Notes: generated from the sequence alone by a model not told the origin. 64,000 nucleotides of DNA from Tanypteryx hageni (GCA_028673005.1 CM054112.1:188064564-188128563); one strand, 5' to 3'; shown: positions 11,548-25,032, numbered from the stretch's first letter. Translations and numbers: made by a program.

Positions 11548-13700
11548 GAGTTACCTGTATTTAAAAAGTCATCTTACTGTAAAACAGTTGTTATCTCGGG
11601 TATTCCAGATTTATCTATTAGGCCTACTAGAAGAGTAAATCCAATTACTTTCGAGGTTGGAATAGAAAAAGCGATTCGTATCAAGAATTTAATCTGCGAA
11701 AAGGTTAATCAAATTCAAGAGGACAAGTACTCAGAATTCAAGTATATTCAGCTTCCAAAAAATGCTTACTATATAAGACCGTCTCTTTAAAAATACTGAG
11801 GTACTTACTATTTTTATTGCATAATGAGAGAACTGTATTAATGGGAATGCTTTAAAGTAAACAATTCATGCAAGTGCCAAATATAAAATAGGGTGGCCAA
11901 ACTATGAGTGTTCTCGCAAGAACACTATTTTTTTCGCATAATTTTCGAAATTAATTGATAAGCATTTCTTTTACATTTGTTTGAGCTTTTGTATTTTTTC
12001 CCTTATTATTAATTTACAAACAGATATTTCCGAACAAGGCTATAAAGACGATAGATATCTTATAATAATCTCGACTATCATAAAAGAAAAGCCTTCAGCG
12101 CAAAGCCATATCAATCAAGCCATCGTTTAGTAAAAAGTCTGCACACGGTATAACAAACACTTCATCGCGCAAAAAAAAACGTGCCCCAAATCATCGAATT
12201 CTGAAAACATCAAATTTTTGCTAAATGCTTGGAATAATGGACTGATGTCAAAATCGAACGACAAGACGGAAAAATATTCCATTCGAGACCGACCGCCGCG
12301 ACATTTTTTTCGAAATCGACTCAAATTTATTCCGGCCTTAAGGGTGTTTGCGATTAGATTCGATTCCGAGGAATCGTCATATTTTATTCATCTCTTCGTA
12401 AGAAAAAAAGAACGAAAGAAGAACGACCTCGCATCCGAAGAGGCGCCGAAATTCTCGTCTGACCACTTTTGGATACGTTTTGACGCGCGCGCCTCCAAAA
12501 ATCCCTCGGAAATGAGCATTTTGAGGCGGTTCGAAACGTAAAATGGGTCCAAGAAGAGAAATTTGGACCAGACAAAATGAAGAGGTTCGGGTTACGACTA
12601 ACGAGACGACGAGGAATCCTCTATTTTTCTGAGAGGAATCTAGTTCGAGAAACCCGACCGACAGCTTTACCCCTCGTCCGAACACGCTTGGAATGTTTTG
12701 TCCACCGAATATTTTGATTCGAAAGTTTCTTTATACCTCCAAAATATGACGCGTATACAGAAGTAAATCTTGATAGTATCATCTGTTTTTGCCGAGTTCA
12801 TTTTATTGAAAGATAAATCTATCGTTTGCGATGCTTGAGACTGCTGTGACATAGGATTTCAGGCGTTTGAAATTCGTTAATACTCGAATAAATACGCTGA
12901 AACGAAGCGAAGGAATTAAAGAAGAATGATCGGGCCTTGGATCATTTCATGCATTTCGTGGGGTTTTGGACATTCCGCGATATATATATAAGAGCTATTT
13001 TCGATATCGAACCCAAGGACAGAAATTTACGACGCACCCTCTCGCGTGTTTTTTCCGCGAAATGCCAAGATGAAGGTAATCGGAACGCTCACAATGAAAT
13101 TTATCACTGGGTAAACAGCCGAAGGAATTTTAGAGATGCTCCAAACGATCCTCACTCACTTATTTGTTGCCAAAAGTCGTAATTTGAATAATTATAATTT
13201 CTTACATTCAAATTACTACATATTTCCATGTTGTTAACACGGCGATTTGAATGGCGTCTTCTTTTCAAGGAATACACCATTTTCAATAACTTAACAGACA
13301 TAATGAGTCTGGTGAACGCGTTAACTTTTTAGGGATTCGTTATTTTTCGCCAATGATTCGTAATGAGCGACGAATAAGATTGTACAAACATTCGCAATAC
13401 TTGTAAAATAAAGATAAGGAATAAGACAGTGAGGACGGAGACAGGCGCCGCATACAGTATGATCATTCGAGAATTCGCGTTTCCCGGCAGCCCAGAAACT
13501 TCTTATGTAAAACAATGGGTTCATCCCGTTAGGTTTCGTAGATTCGCACCTCAAACTTTCTCGAAAAGTTTTTCTCTTCGAGATTCCGCCGGAGCAAAAC
13601 TCCGCGCGAGGTTTTTTTTAAAACACGCTAGCGATAACAGAACACAACCGCCAATAAAATAGACCCACTACCATTTCAAACTTCGCCATTCGACAATTCC
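11548..13700. other. Gene-free stretch
   Basis: AT-rich at first, then GC-richer around 12200-12700 with overlapping open frames on both strands and no known similarity. No splice-framed exon was recognised. Confidence 0.4.
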
Positions 13701-14200
13701 GGCTCGTCTTCTCGGAAAAGTGTATTTACGGAGCTCACTCTATGCACGCCTCCCTCCCTATCTATCTCACCCACCGCGACTCTCGCACTCACCTCACTTC
13801 CCGTCCGCGTCCACTCCGAAAGGAGGAGGAAATCCTCCCGAGGAAAAACTCCTCTCCTCTTCCGGTCCAAATCCAACACTTGGTCGTGTTATACGAACTC
13901 CGTTACAACGAAAAGCCGTACCCCTTTTCACACGATGTGTCGCACACGCCAAAACCTCCGCAATCAGACTGAAGGTAAAAGAGAGCGAGGGAGACCATCG
14001 AGGGGGCGGACGCCCTGCCACCTGGCGGAGGGTAGACCAAACACCTCCTCGCATGCGAGAGGCCTTCGCGAACGAGCCTCTCCCCTCCCCCACTCTACCT
14101 CTCCCTCCCTCTCACTCTAACTCCGACCGCCCTCCCTCCCCCCAGACGCCTCCCTCCCTCACTCCCCCTCTCATTGTCCAAGCGGCGAGGGGGTAACTAA
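13700..14200. other. Pyrimidine-rich (CCTCCCT) block
   Basis: The plus strand is dominated by C and T (CTCCCTCCC-type runs at about 13745-13800 and 14085-14180). The long open frames here on both strands come from this composition. No protein family is recognised. Confidence 0.6.
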
Positions 14201-14483
14201 GCCAGGACGCCCTTGCTGCTCAATTGCGGGACGATTTTCAGTCCCTGTAACCTTCCCAACGCGATCAATATTCAGACCGTCGTGGTGACATGTGCCGTCT
14301 CTGGTTCGCCGGCACCAACAACGGCACCAGCACCACACGTTCTCACGTCTTCAATCGCATCTCCGAGCGGCCTCCTTCAAAAAAATGGGCCACTCTTTTT
14401 ACGCGCGGCGCCTTTGAAACGCGAGCGCCAGTAAAGTTTTCGAGGATGAGGCTTGCCAGAGGGATTTTTCGAGTGCCCCCGGA

Positions 14484-14515
14484 GGGAGAGAGGGGAGGGG
14501 GAGGGGAGGGGGGTT
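14484..14515 (+). other. Purine-rich tract with G-quadruplex motif
   Basis: At 14492-14513 there are four or more G-runs of at least four, separated by single A (GGGGAGGGGGAGGGGAGGGG). This satisfies the canonical quadruplex pattern with one-base loops. It lies within a purine-rich stretch that mirrors the pyrimidine-rich block upstream. Confidence 0.8.
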
Positions 14516-15929
14516 GCGTCGGGAGAATGATTTCGCCGCGACTCCAGAGGGGAGAGCAAACGGGCGGAGAGAAGGGTAAGTGGTCGATGAAAAATTTAGA
14601 TCCGAGCTTCGATGGAGTATTGGATGCCACGGGTTTTATTTCGGTATGGATTATTGTATATCTTTTGCGCGGCGTTGAGGAGGCTTCGAAATTTGAGCGA
14701 AACGACGCCGACTCCCCAAAAGTTTTGGATTTTGGCGAAAAATCTGTCACTACAGTATTATTACTTTCGCTTCACTTCCCGCTCGAGGAATTTTCTTGCG
14801 AAAGTTGAATTTCAATAACTGAAGCGATCGTAATTGAGTCGAACAAACAACGTCGCTTGCACGCGTGTATAAAGGAGCTATACGTGTTTCGATTATAGTA
14901 GTTACTTGGGATTTACGTCGAATTGGTTAAAATGACATAGTTTGCTAAATCACCAAATAAAAGCTATCACTTTACTAGAAACAAGAACTGAACTCTATGC
15001 TTCAACTCGTAAAATGTTCTAAAACAATTTCCTTTAGAAAAATGTAAAGAACAAAAGATATATTTAGTGTTTTAAACTCATTTGTAAGATGCCTATTTTT
15101 TATAAAATCGTTATAAAATTTTTTTGCGTGTCTGTGCCGTAAGGAAGCATCCATTTCATTATTGTATAGTAGACTCACCTTAATAATACCACTCTGTTTT
15201 CTTTAATTTATTAGATTAAGCGGCTGAAAAATAAACGGTAGTTAAATTTATAAATATTTTGTTTCGAAATTCCGGATCTGTTTACAGTTGGCGGCCTTTA
15301 ACTATAACCAGTTATAATAATAAACGACACCTATTGTACGTTTAATGTTATTATTGAAATATTATTGTAATTGCCTATAATATAATGGCAGATTTTATGG
15401 ATCAGAAATTAATTTATACAAAAGGGGGCCTCTGAGGTTTCACAGACCACTGTGAGGGCCGCATACGAGTTTTTGAATAGCAGATCGGGCCGTGTGTAAA
15501 TTTCAAAGAGTTTAGAGAATTATTTTAATAGTGCAATCTGTAATATACTATATGCCTATATTAAAAGGACTGGCATAATTGCCCCTAAAATATGACGAGT
15601 ATGCGTGAATTAACTATTATGTTAAAATAAAATCTAAATAAAAAATTAATGAAACTTTTATATGCACTAAAAAGTAAATAATAAATATAAAATAGACATA
15701 ATTGAGTGTTCTATAAAACAAAAATAGTTGAGCAAATAAATGTTCTGGCAAAGAAATATTAATTAAAATTTATTCCATAAATATCACGCTACACAACTTT
15801 TATAAACCAAAACTATTTTTCCTTTATGGAACATTCAATTACGTGAATTTCAAAAATATTTTTCACTTAATGTAGTTATGCAAAACGTGATTTCGTTAAA
15901 AATCAATTTATATAGATTTAATTTTTCTG
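14516..15929. other. Gene-free stretch
   Basis: Falls from GC-rich to AT-rich with no supported exon or recognised repeat. Confidence 0.4.
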
Positions 15930-16640
15930 TTTTAGCCAAAGATTAAAAACTTGCTGAGATTTCACAGAAAATGTCCTCAAAGACCTTCAAAAATTCATCA
16001 GAATTTTATCTCTATATCCGAATTCATTAAAACAATGTCAATGAATAACTGAATATTTGTTTATTTTCGTTACCGTCGTATTATTTATCGTAACCAAGAT
16101 ATTTGTAAACTTCAAAATAGCGTATAAAATTCTTGAAAATGTGGACAGGTGCGATACGAATACATAATTCCAGACAATCATACGCAATTACACGAGACTG
16201 GCAAACAACACACCTTGACGACGAAAGATTTTCAAATAAATATCAGTCAAATTTTCTCGTTAAAAACTAATTTGTGGACCAATTCGGCGCGTATTCTGAA
16301 ATTGACTACAGAAAAATAAATTTCTTTCAGGCGTTCTTTGTTTTAAGACCCGAATTCCTATGATGATTCTAATCAATTTTAACATGCAAATAACTAATAT
16401 GCTACAGTCACACCAATGTTAATCAAATGGAGAAAATGCACACTTCTGGAATCGAACCTATGATCTTATGATAGACGGTGACTTACCTAAAATGTTCAAG
16501 AGGCAGATCTCAATATATCGCGAAAAAACCGTCGAAATCCTACAAACCGTTTTTGAGTTATTCCACTAAAGGTCCTCTCAAATCCTTCCCAGACAGGGGA
16601 ACGTTCCAGACAAACACACAGACAAACAGATCTAGGCTAT
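15930..16640. repeat. Long dispersed repeat, intact copy
   Basis: It matches 37262-37425 and then 38455-38840 in order: GATTAAAAACTTG, TTTATCGTAACCAAG, TTAAAAACTAATTTGTGGAC and TTAATCAAATGGAGAAAATG. Near the right end TGGAATCGAACCTATGATCT contains a tRNA B-box on the minus strand (GGTTCGATTCC), followed by a cluster of CAGACAAACA. The element looks tRNA-derived at that end. Confidence 0.7.
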
Positions 16641-19529
16641 TGTGTTAGTTAATAATATTGCACCCACGCATTAAAAAATATCGTTTGGATTTCATAAATG
16701 GTATCTTATGACAACTCCTGCTGGCAATATATGCATCTCTTAACCTGATGAGGTATGGCGGGCCGAACGAAATCACTCCGCCGGTTGTTTGTGGACCCCT
16801 GATCTACACGATTCTAGCTTCCTCAACACGAGCTTACACGAAATTTGGGGATTTTCGCCTACATATACGTAGATGGAGGGTTATTCAAGCATCTGCGAAC
16901 CTTCGTAGATTCAAACGCTACCGATTTACGCAAGCAGTGCTTTTCCTCTGCGCTCAACCGATTGAATAAAAAAAGTAATCGGTCCAACTCGAGTTCTAGT
17001 ATGCGACGAAAATAAAAGACTATATTTTTTCAATTCTCCAAAACGCGCTTCGCATCGTGTTCCTTACATTCAAGACCTCGATCAAATCGACGCTTTGCTG
17101 AAAATCCTCTCCGCAATCTCTCCACCCCTCCTTTTCAGCCTTCTACGACGCGACCGAGGGAGGCATACTATAAAAAGAAGCCTGTCCCGCAACCGTCGAT
17201 TTTTCCCTCCGCCGCTTCAACCCCCCTCGGCAAAACCCTCTTTTCTCCTCGTTCAACCCTCCTCCACTCACCTCCAGCTCTCCTCACCTTAATGACCTCA
17301 ACGTGAAAAGAGTGAAGATGGAAGAGGAGGGGGAGTCCAATTACTCACCGTGACTTAAATAAAAAGGATGTGAAAGCGAGAGTGAGAGGCGTACATTTTT
17401 ACAGCGAGCCTCTCTCAGTCGGTTGGAAGAAAAAAGAAAGTGGTACTTTGATAAATAAAAAAGGAATGTCGCCTTGAGTCCTCAGACGCACTTTTGTTTC
17501 ACCTCGGAAACGTCGGCAGGCATGGTGGGCTGGGGGAAGAGAGGTCCGCTTTGTTTCAATTGTGTCGTATCTAGAAATATAAATCATATGCTTTGCCGTA
17601 TATTTTTAAAATGTTTCCTAATACAGTGAAACCTTGACACAGCGAGAAATAATAAAATTCATGAAAACACTCGTTCTGACGAGTATTCGTAATATCCGAA
17701 AACTAAAATCTCTAAATATAACTTTAAGAAATTACGGTGTCGGTGTTTTCGCTCGCTACAACGAAGTTCTCGCAATATTGCCTACTCCTTCTATCGAGGT
17801 TGAATATATATTGTTAAAACAAATTTTCAGTGTTAATATTACCAAAATTATTTTGATTGATATTCCCAAGAGGGCAGTGAGATCGTAGGTGCTAGGATTT
17901 TTTATGATAGACTTTTTGACACGGGTGTTTTGAATATTAATGATAGAAGTGTTTGCAGGAATGGCGTACATTTTTGAGCTCGCGTGCTATAGTACCTAAC
18001 GAGAATGCAGTGAAATATTTCTGCGTTCCTAGCGAGATGCCTATGCACAGAGTCAGGACTATGCGAGCGAGGCACCCGCTAGGGCGCAGCACATTTAGGG
18101 ACGCGACAAATGAAAATTTGAAACTTTAAGTGTAACGTATTATAATATAAAATATATATTTCGTTTTACCTCTACGTTGAAAATAAAGTAGTTTTGAGAG
18201 ATCAAATTGTGTACTGGATACTTTCATTAGCAGGGGGGAATAATTTTCAAAACATGACTATGGCGCAAAAATGTCTTGTCCTGGCATTGAAATTTTCTCT
18301 GAAAATTCTGTTCTAAAATCATGGTGCATCTTATAGGCGAGGAAATATGATAATTTCATTTTTTGTGACAAAACATTTTCATTGGAATCAATTTCATTTT
18401 TTGACAGTTCTATGCTATAATTCTACCTTAAATATTCAGGAAAGGTGTTGTAATTGAAAATCTACCATTAAAATATTCTCAAATTTCTAGTTTTAGCTGA
18501 GGCGATGGGTATATGTGTATGAAGTTTAAAAGCATGTTATAAATGTTGGGTTTTTTTGCTTTTGACGTTCCGTGTTTCATTAAATCTAATTCATGGGTTG
18601 TAAATTTTTGTTGAGGGTAGGGCTGTAGGATTAATTTGAGAGATGGCCATATATTTTAAATGCAACCTTCACATTCCTGTCGCAAAATGTTTCAAGTATC
18701 TAATCAAAATTGACTTTACCAACTTAGATGTATACCCACTCGCCGCTTAACACTATTAATTTGTTCCACTAATGCCTATGCATAAAAATGACACGGCAAC
18801 CACCATAATAGTCGGAGCCGCGCTAGAAAAGGTGAACGGTAATTATTAAGGTTTTATTTCATTTATTTTTTCAAGATCCTGCGCATTTTTATTTAATGGA
18901 TTTAATGTATTAAACAATATAGATCAGGTTCGGCATTCGATTAATAAATTAAATAGCTCAAACGGACATATAAAAACATAGTTATAAGAGCAACTAATTT
19001 ACAAATTGGATCCCAGCCATGAGGCATGCTCGAAGATTCTTTTTTGAAGATTTTTGTATGCTACACAAATTTTAAAATTAACAGAATAACTGCTATGGTA
19101 ATAAATATTTGCTTCAGAGATTATACCAAAATTTTATTTCAGCATAATATTTTAAAAAAGGTGGTAAAATATTTTTGCCCTCATCCTTCCTGGTACAAAA
19201 TTTTGCACTACTTCGCCTTTAAGAGTTAAAACAGCGTACAGCGGCTATTTTTATAATCGTAATGAGTTTCTGCGTATGCAGTACAGCCTCGTTAGAACAA
19301 ACTTCAGAGGACTTGAATTTTCACGATTAGTAATAACTAGATTCGTAATGACGATGTCCTTATAATAACTACTAGGGGTCTGTTGCAGTACTTCCTGCAA
19401 AAATCAAGAGAGCCTTGTGTGAAGTGACCCAATGCAATAGTTCCTATGACCAAAAATGGATACAAAGAGTGTTATTAGTCGAACCGCTTTTATTGCCCCT
19501 CTTGAAATAATTATATAGCTCACACCATT
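16641..19529. other. Gene-free stretch
   Basis: There is a pyrimidine-rich block at about 17095-17290. At 17624 the sequence CAGTGAAACCTTGACAC is a pogo/Tigger-like terminus, and CAGCCTCGTTAGAAC near 19285 is similar. No exon is supported. Confidence 0.4.
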
Positions 19530-19640
19530 CATACTTTTCGGGAGACGACTTCCCACTTAAAACCTGCAAAATTTCGCGCCGAGTATTCAGGCGAAAGATT
19601 TGTCGAAATCGAGCCGATCGTTCTTGATTTATTTGCGTTT
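19530..19640. repeat. tRNA-like dispersed repeat fragment
   Basis: It shares CACTTAAAACCTG, ATTCAGGCGAAAGATTTGTC and GAAATCGAGCCGA with 19985-20190, less than 500 bp away in the same orientation. It is the right-hand part of the family described there. Confidence 0.65.
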
Positions 19641-19984
19641 ATACTGGGAGGTGACGTCCCTCGAGACTTAATCTGTTTTTGTCCTTCATGCGTTTTATTG
19701 CAAGCTTAGAGCAAATGTATTTGAAGCCCGAGTCTAACAATGCAAAAATCCGAGATGAACAATGCCGCTTACCATAGCAACCTCCTTTTTGATATGTCGA
19801 AAAACTGGAGAAAATCAAAAATAAACTTAAAATATGAGCAAACTGGAATTAAACAACTAAATTGACGGTAAGAATAAGAATCTTCATTTCTTTCTGCGTT
19901 AAATGGTATAAATCTTGAGTCAAAGTCTTGATCGTAAGATATTTTAAAATGTTAAAGAATAAAGGTCTACACATCGTATTCTAG

Positions 19985-20200
19985 CAGATTACGTGTTAAT
20001 CAAATGCAAAAACGAAAACTATCCTGGTATCGAACCCATGCCTTTCCGGGGGACGACTAACCACTTAAAACCTGTAGGAGTTTGGGCTAAATATTCAGGC
20101 GAAAGATTTGTCGAAATCGAGCCGACCGTTCCCGGTTTATTTGCGTTCATGCGGGAATGCTACAGACGCAGGCAGGGACGCAGAGACACAGCGGTTATAA
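19985..20200 (-). repeat. tRNA-derived dispersed repeat
   Basis: It contains TTAATCAAATGCAAAAAC, then TGGTATCGAACCCATG, which on the minus strand is a B-box (GGTTCGATACC), then the block shared with 19530-19640, and an ACAGACGCAGGCAGGGACGC cluster. The same layout (TTAATCAAATG, B-box, CAGAC cluster) occurs at 16425-16640 and 38735-38840. Confidence 0.6.
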
Positions 20201-21589
20201 TATATGTATTAGATTACGCGCCTATGTTTTCCCTGGGGGCTGTAATACACTTCTTACGAACTATCTCTTTGTAATAAATGATTTTTCTTTAAGCGAGGTT
20301 TTATTGTGAAATAAACGTAATTTAGTTAACGTCCACGTTCACTTTAATTACCCCATCCGGCATGAGGTAACATTTTCTCCAACAGAATGCCGTGTCTGCG
20401 ATGACTTACACGCTACTCAACTAGAATCTGTTGTCAAGAACCGACGTCTCCTTACCTTTGCAGCGGTGAAATCCACAGGCAGCGGAAGATCTCTTGCTAC
20501 CCGGTGATGACTGAAGTTCTTCGTGGGAGCAACGCCCAAACGCGCTCCTCTGGGTCGCAGAACGGTCATATCACTTCACGGGGAAAAGGATTAGGAAACT
20601 TACTGGATGGTAAGCATAGTACCTACAAATCCAAATGGGAAGATAACATTTATTGCAATGACGAACTACAATTTCGCTTAGAATAAAAAATAGCTCCGAT
20701 CAATCGTTTTAAATTTCCGAAACCTATGTTTCGATAACTATATATCATTTCCGATCATTAATTACTGTAAAACTCCATATGGGTATATGTAAGCCTCTTC
20801 GTTGTCCTGAAAATTGGCTCAGATGAATACTGATGAAAATTAGATCTAGCACCAATAGCTTATTTAAATAATTATCATATTTTTCCAACAAGGCAGTTTA
20901 AAATATAACGCGAAGGAAAATTTCTACCTCATAGGAGATAAGAGTAAACTAGAAAGTAACATAATTAAATTTAAAAATTCGCACATGTAAAAGTCTATAT
21001 TATCGAAGTATTGCCACGATAATAAGTGATTATTAATTTTTATTGTTTTTATCAACTGCATAACAATTTTAATGTATATTATTGCTTATAATCTGTATTT
21101 GTCCATATTGATATGCACATTACGGTAGATGAATGTATAATGCAATTCTCTTTAAGTTACGGATAAACCCGAGCAAATTTGAGAATAGTAATACAGAAAA
21201 TTATGTCAACGATTGAGCATCGTACAAAATGCTCTAAACAAGTCTCACAATCTTTTTGATAGTCTTTCGAAGTTGAAGTGAGACAACTAATAATTTAATA
21301 AATGAATTACCTCCTCCAGGAAATTAGACGGAAACGATACGGTTATTGATAATTGTAGAGGCTGAGTTCTATTTCTCGCACGAATTCGTGTGTAAACTGT
21401 ATATAGCTAATAACAAAACTACAGCTTTATTGCCCTTAAAGCATGATTTCAGATGACTGTAAAATAGAACGCAGGAGAAACAAGTAGGGATGTACACGGG
21501 TTTCCCGTAGCTCACAATCCGAAGTGCTTTTCGTCAAATTCGCCGTAGTATAATCGTATACTAATGTAATTTATTTGAAATCAGAAATT
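20201..21589. other. AT-rich gene-free stretch
   Basis: No exon or repeat recognised. Confidence 0.4.
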
Positions 21590-22450
21590 ATTTTTCCTTA
21601 TACTGTGCTAGCCCTGCTTTCTAGATCCGTTCTAAACATGTTCATTTCGTTTTCCCATTCTATTCTCGTCCTGCAAGCGAAATTTCTTTTTGAAATCGGT
21701 TTAGCCAATACCTTCCAAATTCATAGTTAAAGGAATATTCTAACCTTGATATTGTGGTAGCTCTGTTTAGTCGACCCGGTTGAAATATGATATTTTGGTT
21801 ATTTATTTATATGAAGATTAAATATACTACATTTGGTTAAAGTACATGAGGTCAGATCTCTAGAAATACTATTAAAAATATTATTTCACTTTTTAGTGTG
21901 GTAGCCCTGCTCTTTAGCTCCGCTTTAAGCATCTTTATTTCATTATGGTATGTTGTATAAACCTTATATGCAAAATTTAGTTGAAAACCGTACTGCCAAT
22001 TCTCTAAAAACCCATTATTACTGAAAGAGTTTAATTTGTAATTGTGGCACCACTGTTTGGCTGATGCGGTCCAAATAAGCTATTATGGTTTAGTATATAT
22101 GTTTACATTACAAAATATTTAATTTCGTTGAAATTGATTGGAGCAATTCAACACAAACACGTGTAAGAAGGACTTTTTATCACTTTTATTGTGGCAGCCC
22201 TGATTTTTATTTCTACACGAAACATATTGATTTTGTTTTTATATGTTGCACACCTCCTCCATTGAAAATTTTGTTGAAATCAGTTAGGCCAATTCCTTCC
22301 AAATTACCGAAAACTTAAACTTTGAAATTGCGGCACCCCTGCCAAGTCGATCTGGTCAAAATATGCCATTTTGGCCCATATTTACGTGAAGATTCTATTT
22401 ACCAAATTTAGTTGAAATCGGTCAAGCCAATTCTTCCCTGATATATGCGT
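21590..22450. repeat. Six-unit array of alternating ~145-bp repeats
   Basis: Units begin near 21605, 21750, 21895, 22042, 22189 and 22325. Odd units carry a GTGGYAGCCCTG-like block with TTTAGCTCC or similar, then a segment ending in TTCAT. Even units carry GTGGCACCACTG or GTAGCTCTGTT followed by GTCNANNNGGTCAAAATATG. Between them recur AATTTAGTTGAAAACCG and GCCAATTCNTTCC. The array therefore has a ~290-bp A-B period with strong divergence between units. It ends at CGTACGGATGGACGGAG. Confidence 0.75.
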
Positions 22451-22834
22451 ACGGATGGACGGAGGGGCATTACGAAGATCATAGTGCTTTTCAGCAATGA
22501 CGAAAAGCGCTAAAATTCATGGCTTACGGAACACGAACGAATATATTCTTTCGAATCACATTATGTGGCGGGAGAGTGGAATCAAAGAAACCCCGACGAT
22601 CACCTCCGGCGGTACCGCAAACTTTGAAAACCTCTGTGATCGGCGAGACAAACAAACCGAGCCATTATCATCAAAGAGCATTGTTGTTGACGGAGTGTGA
22701 TGATGAGTGTTCAAGTCTTCGCGGGGAGAAGCCGAAAACTCTCTTCCCTATTACCCTATCGCGAAGTTAGGAGGAGATTAAAAGAAGTACGTTTTCGGAT
22801 TCGCACGCATAAAAATATATGCGGGCGCACACAC

Positions 22835-22840
<6 letters not shown>

Positions 22841-22922
<82 letters not shown>
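22841..22922. repeat. (GT)n(AT)n microsatellite
   Basis: GT dinucleotides at 22841-22866 are followed directly by AT dinucleotides to 22922, both uninterrupted. The open frames across it are artefacts. Confidence 0.97.
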
Positions 22923-22927
<5 letters not shown>

Positions 22928-23458
22928 TACATACATATTCACGGCTCGTTCTACAACAATTGATTTCCCACCCCACCTACATGAGAGGGTGGAAGAGAAA
23001 AGGGATAAGGAGGTCCATTATGGGGATCCCCTCGACTCTTGCTGGGCGTTTGTTTCCCTCTCCCCCTTCCCTCCGACCTCTTCCACCCCTCCTCTCACAT
23101 CAAAGAGGGAAATCCTTTTCACGTATGCACACCCGCTTTTCATTTTCTTCTGTCTTTCGTACCCCCTCGCTTACCGTCCGTCTTTTGTCCTCGAGTCTCT
23201 GCCGGCGCGAATAAGCAGTAGGAAGCGAAGACTTCCAATCCAATCCTTGTTTTATTTCGGTTTTCCGTTTGAATTTTTACAGAGGGAAAATGTATGATGG
23301 CGCTATCGCAATAGACCTCTTAATCGGCCGATGACAATAGAAGGCGGCCATCCCTAAATTGAATCCGGTTTTGTAAATCCGCGTTTGATGTAACCGTCTG
23401 ATAACAATAACTAGTGATAATAATCATCAGTAACTATATTCCTTACGAAAAAATCGGT
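22923..23458. other. Unassigned stretch
   Basis: Pyrimidine-rich at about 23040-23110, with no exon or repeat recognised. Confidence 0.4.
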
Positions 23459-25032
23459 CGACCGGAAGTCGGTGGTTATCTTTGTCACTTATCCGTTATT
23501 TTGAAATATTTGCTTTAATATTTGATAAATGCAAAAGTGTACTGGAATAAAAGTTGTAGGAAATTTTATTTTCTACAACCTTTGTTTGATACATTTTTCC
23601 ATATAATGCATTGTTTGTGAGATATCTTATATTTTTAGCTGCCAGCACCACGCCACCTACCGTAGACTATTGTTAACAATTGACGCTTAGTTACGTCTTA
23701 GTAACGCTCCTTTTTCTTTTCTTAATAGTCAACCGGAAGTAAATTTTGACAACGATCCCAGAGCTAACAACATGTAATTTGCCATATAAATATGGAGAAA
23801 GTCATGTTGCCCACATCAGTTTATTTTACTCTATGACGATGAATCATGTGGCTTTCTTTTTCAATCTCGCCGAAATAACGAAATTTTGACAAGGAAATCA
23901 ATTATATTCGATGGAAATTTGCCCGCTAGCACTTTTCCCGACGCTGACTCCAAATAAATCTTCCCTATCTCTTTTAAAAGATACGGCGTTTCTTCTTTCT
24001 TTCCTCTTCATACAATACAAACAATCAAATATGCGAAAAAGCTAGGCATCCTCGACGTAACGCCGCGTCGTGCACATAATACCCTATCTTGTGATCAGAC
24101 AGGAGGTACGTTTAGTTCGGACAATGCGGCCGATCCAATAGTGTGTGATCGCCACCTCCTCCCCATCCTCTTGGATATCCTCTTTTTACAATTGGATACT
24201 TCCCTCTAAACCCATTCCGAAGAAAAATTCTTGAGTTTACAGAAATATACAGAATGCATCCAGATTTTCCAAAAGAAATACACCGAAATAAATACAGCGT
24301 CAGTTAAATTTCAGAGAATATGGAACTTGAGTGGCAAATGGAAACATCTAGACCCTCGGAACACATCATCTCATTCTAAGCCAGTGGTGCCCAACCTATG
24401 GCCCGCGAAGGTTTTTTTGTGCGGCCCGCGTAGCTGTGATGAAAAAGCAATCCAAAAAAATTAGCACACAAATTCATACATTTTTATGAACATTTTGATA
24501 ATAAAGCTTTTAAGATTGAAATGTTAACTATTGAAAACGTTAATTAGACTCAATTTCCACTTATATGGCACCTCAGCATTCGATTTAAACTGTAATCCTG
24601 CCCGCAGAAGAATTGGCAACTTACAATGAAGGATTTGCAACCACCGTTGACCGAGCGCTTACTAAATAAATAAACTGATGTGGGCAACATGACTTTCTCC
24701 ATATTTATATGGCAAATTACATGTTGTTAGCTCTGGAATCGTTGTCAATATTTATTTCCGGTTGACAATTAAGAAAAAAAAGGAGCGTTACTAAGACGTA
24801 ACTAAGCGTCAATTGTTAACAATAGTCTTCGGTAGGTGGCGTGGTGCTGGCAGCTAAAAATATAATATATCTATTAAACAATGCATTATATGGAAAAATG
24901 TATCAAACAAAGGTTGTAGAAAATAAAATTTCCTACAACTTTTATTCCAGTACACTTTTGCATTTATCAAATATTAAAGCAAATATTTCAAAATAACGGA
25001 TAAGTGACAAAGATAACCACTGACTTCCGGTC
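23459..25032. mobile_element. Long inverted repeat, ~365-bp arms
   Basis: The left arm (23459-23827) and right arm (24668-25032) are near-identical reverse complements, for example GACCGGAAGTC outermost and TTGCCCACATCAGTTTATTT innermost. The 840-bp spacer carries part of a hAT-like element (24382-24660). Each arm has an inner hairpin, GTTGTAG then CTACAAC. This is either a DNA transposon with long terminal inverted repeats or two opposed copies of a smaller element. No target duplication was found. No transposase is visible. Confidence 0.8.
24382..24660. mobile_element. Non-autonomous hAT-like element, copy B, right end missing
   Basis: It starts CAGTGGTGCCCAACCTATGG and follows copy A (194-493) through ACACAAATTCATACATTT, GAAATGTTAAC and GAAGAATTGGCAACTT. 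It then loses similarity near 24640 before the expected right terminus. Confidence 0.7.

Noticed and set aside
13720..14808. Long open frames on both strands (up to 172 codons)
   Set aside because: They arise from the CCTCCC and GGGAGG composition. The predicted proteins are low-complexity and overlap each other on both strands.
22697..23297. Open frames of up to 152 codons with VCVCVC and IYIYIY runs
   Set aside because: Direct translation of the (GT)n(AT)n microsatellite.
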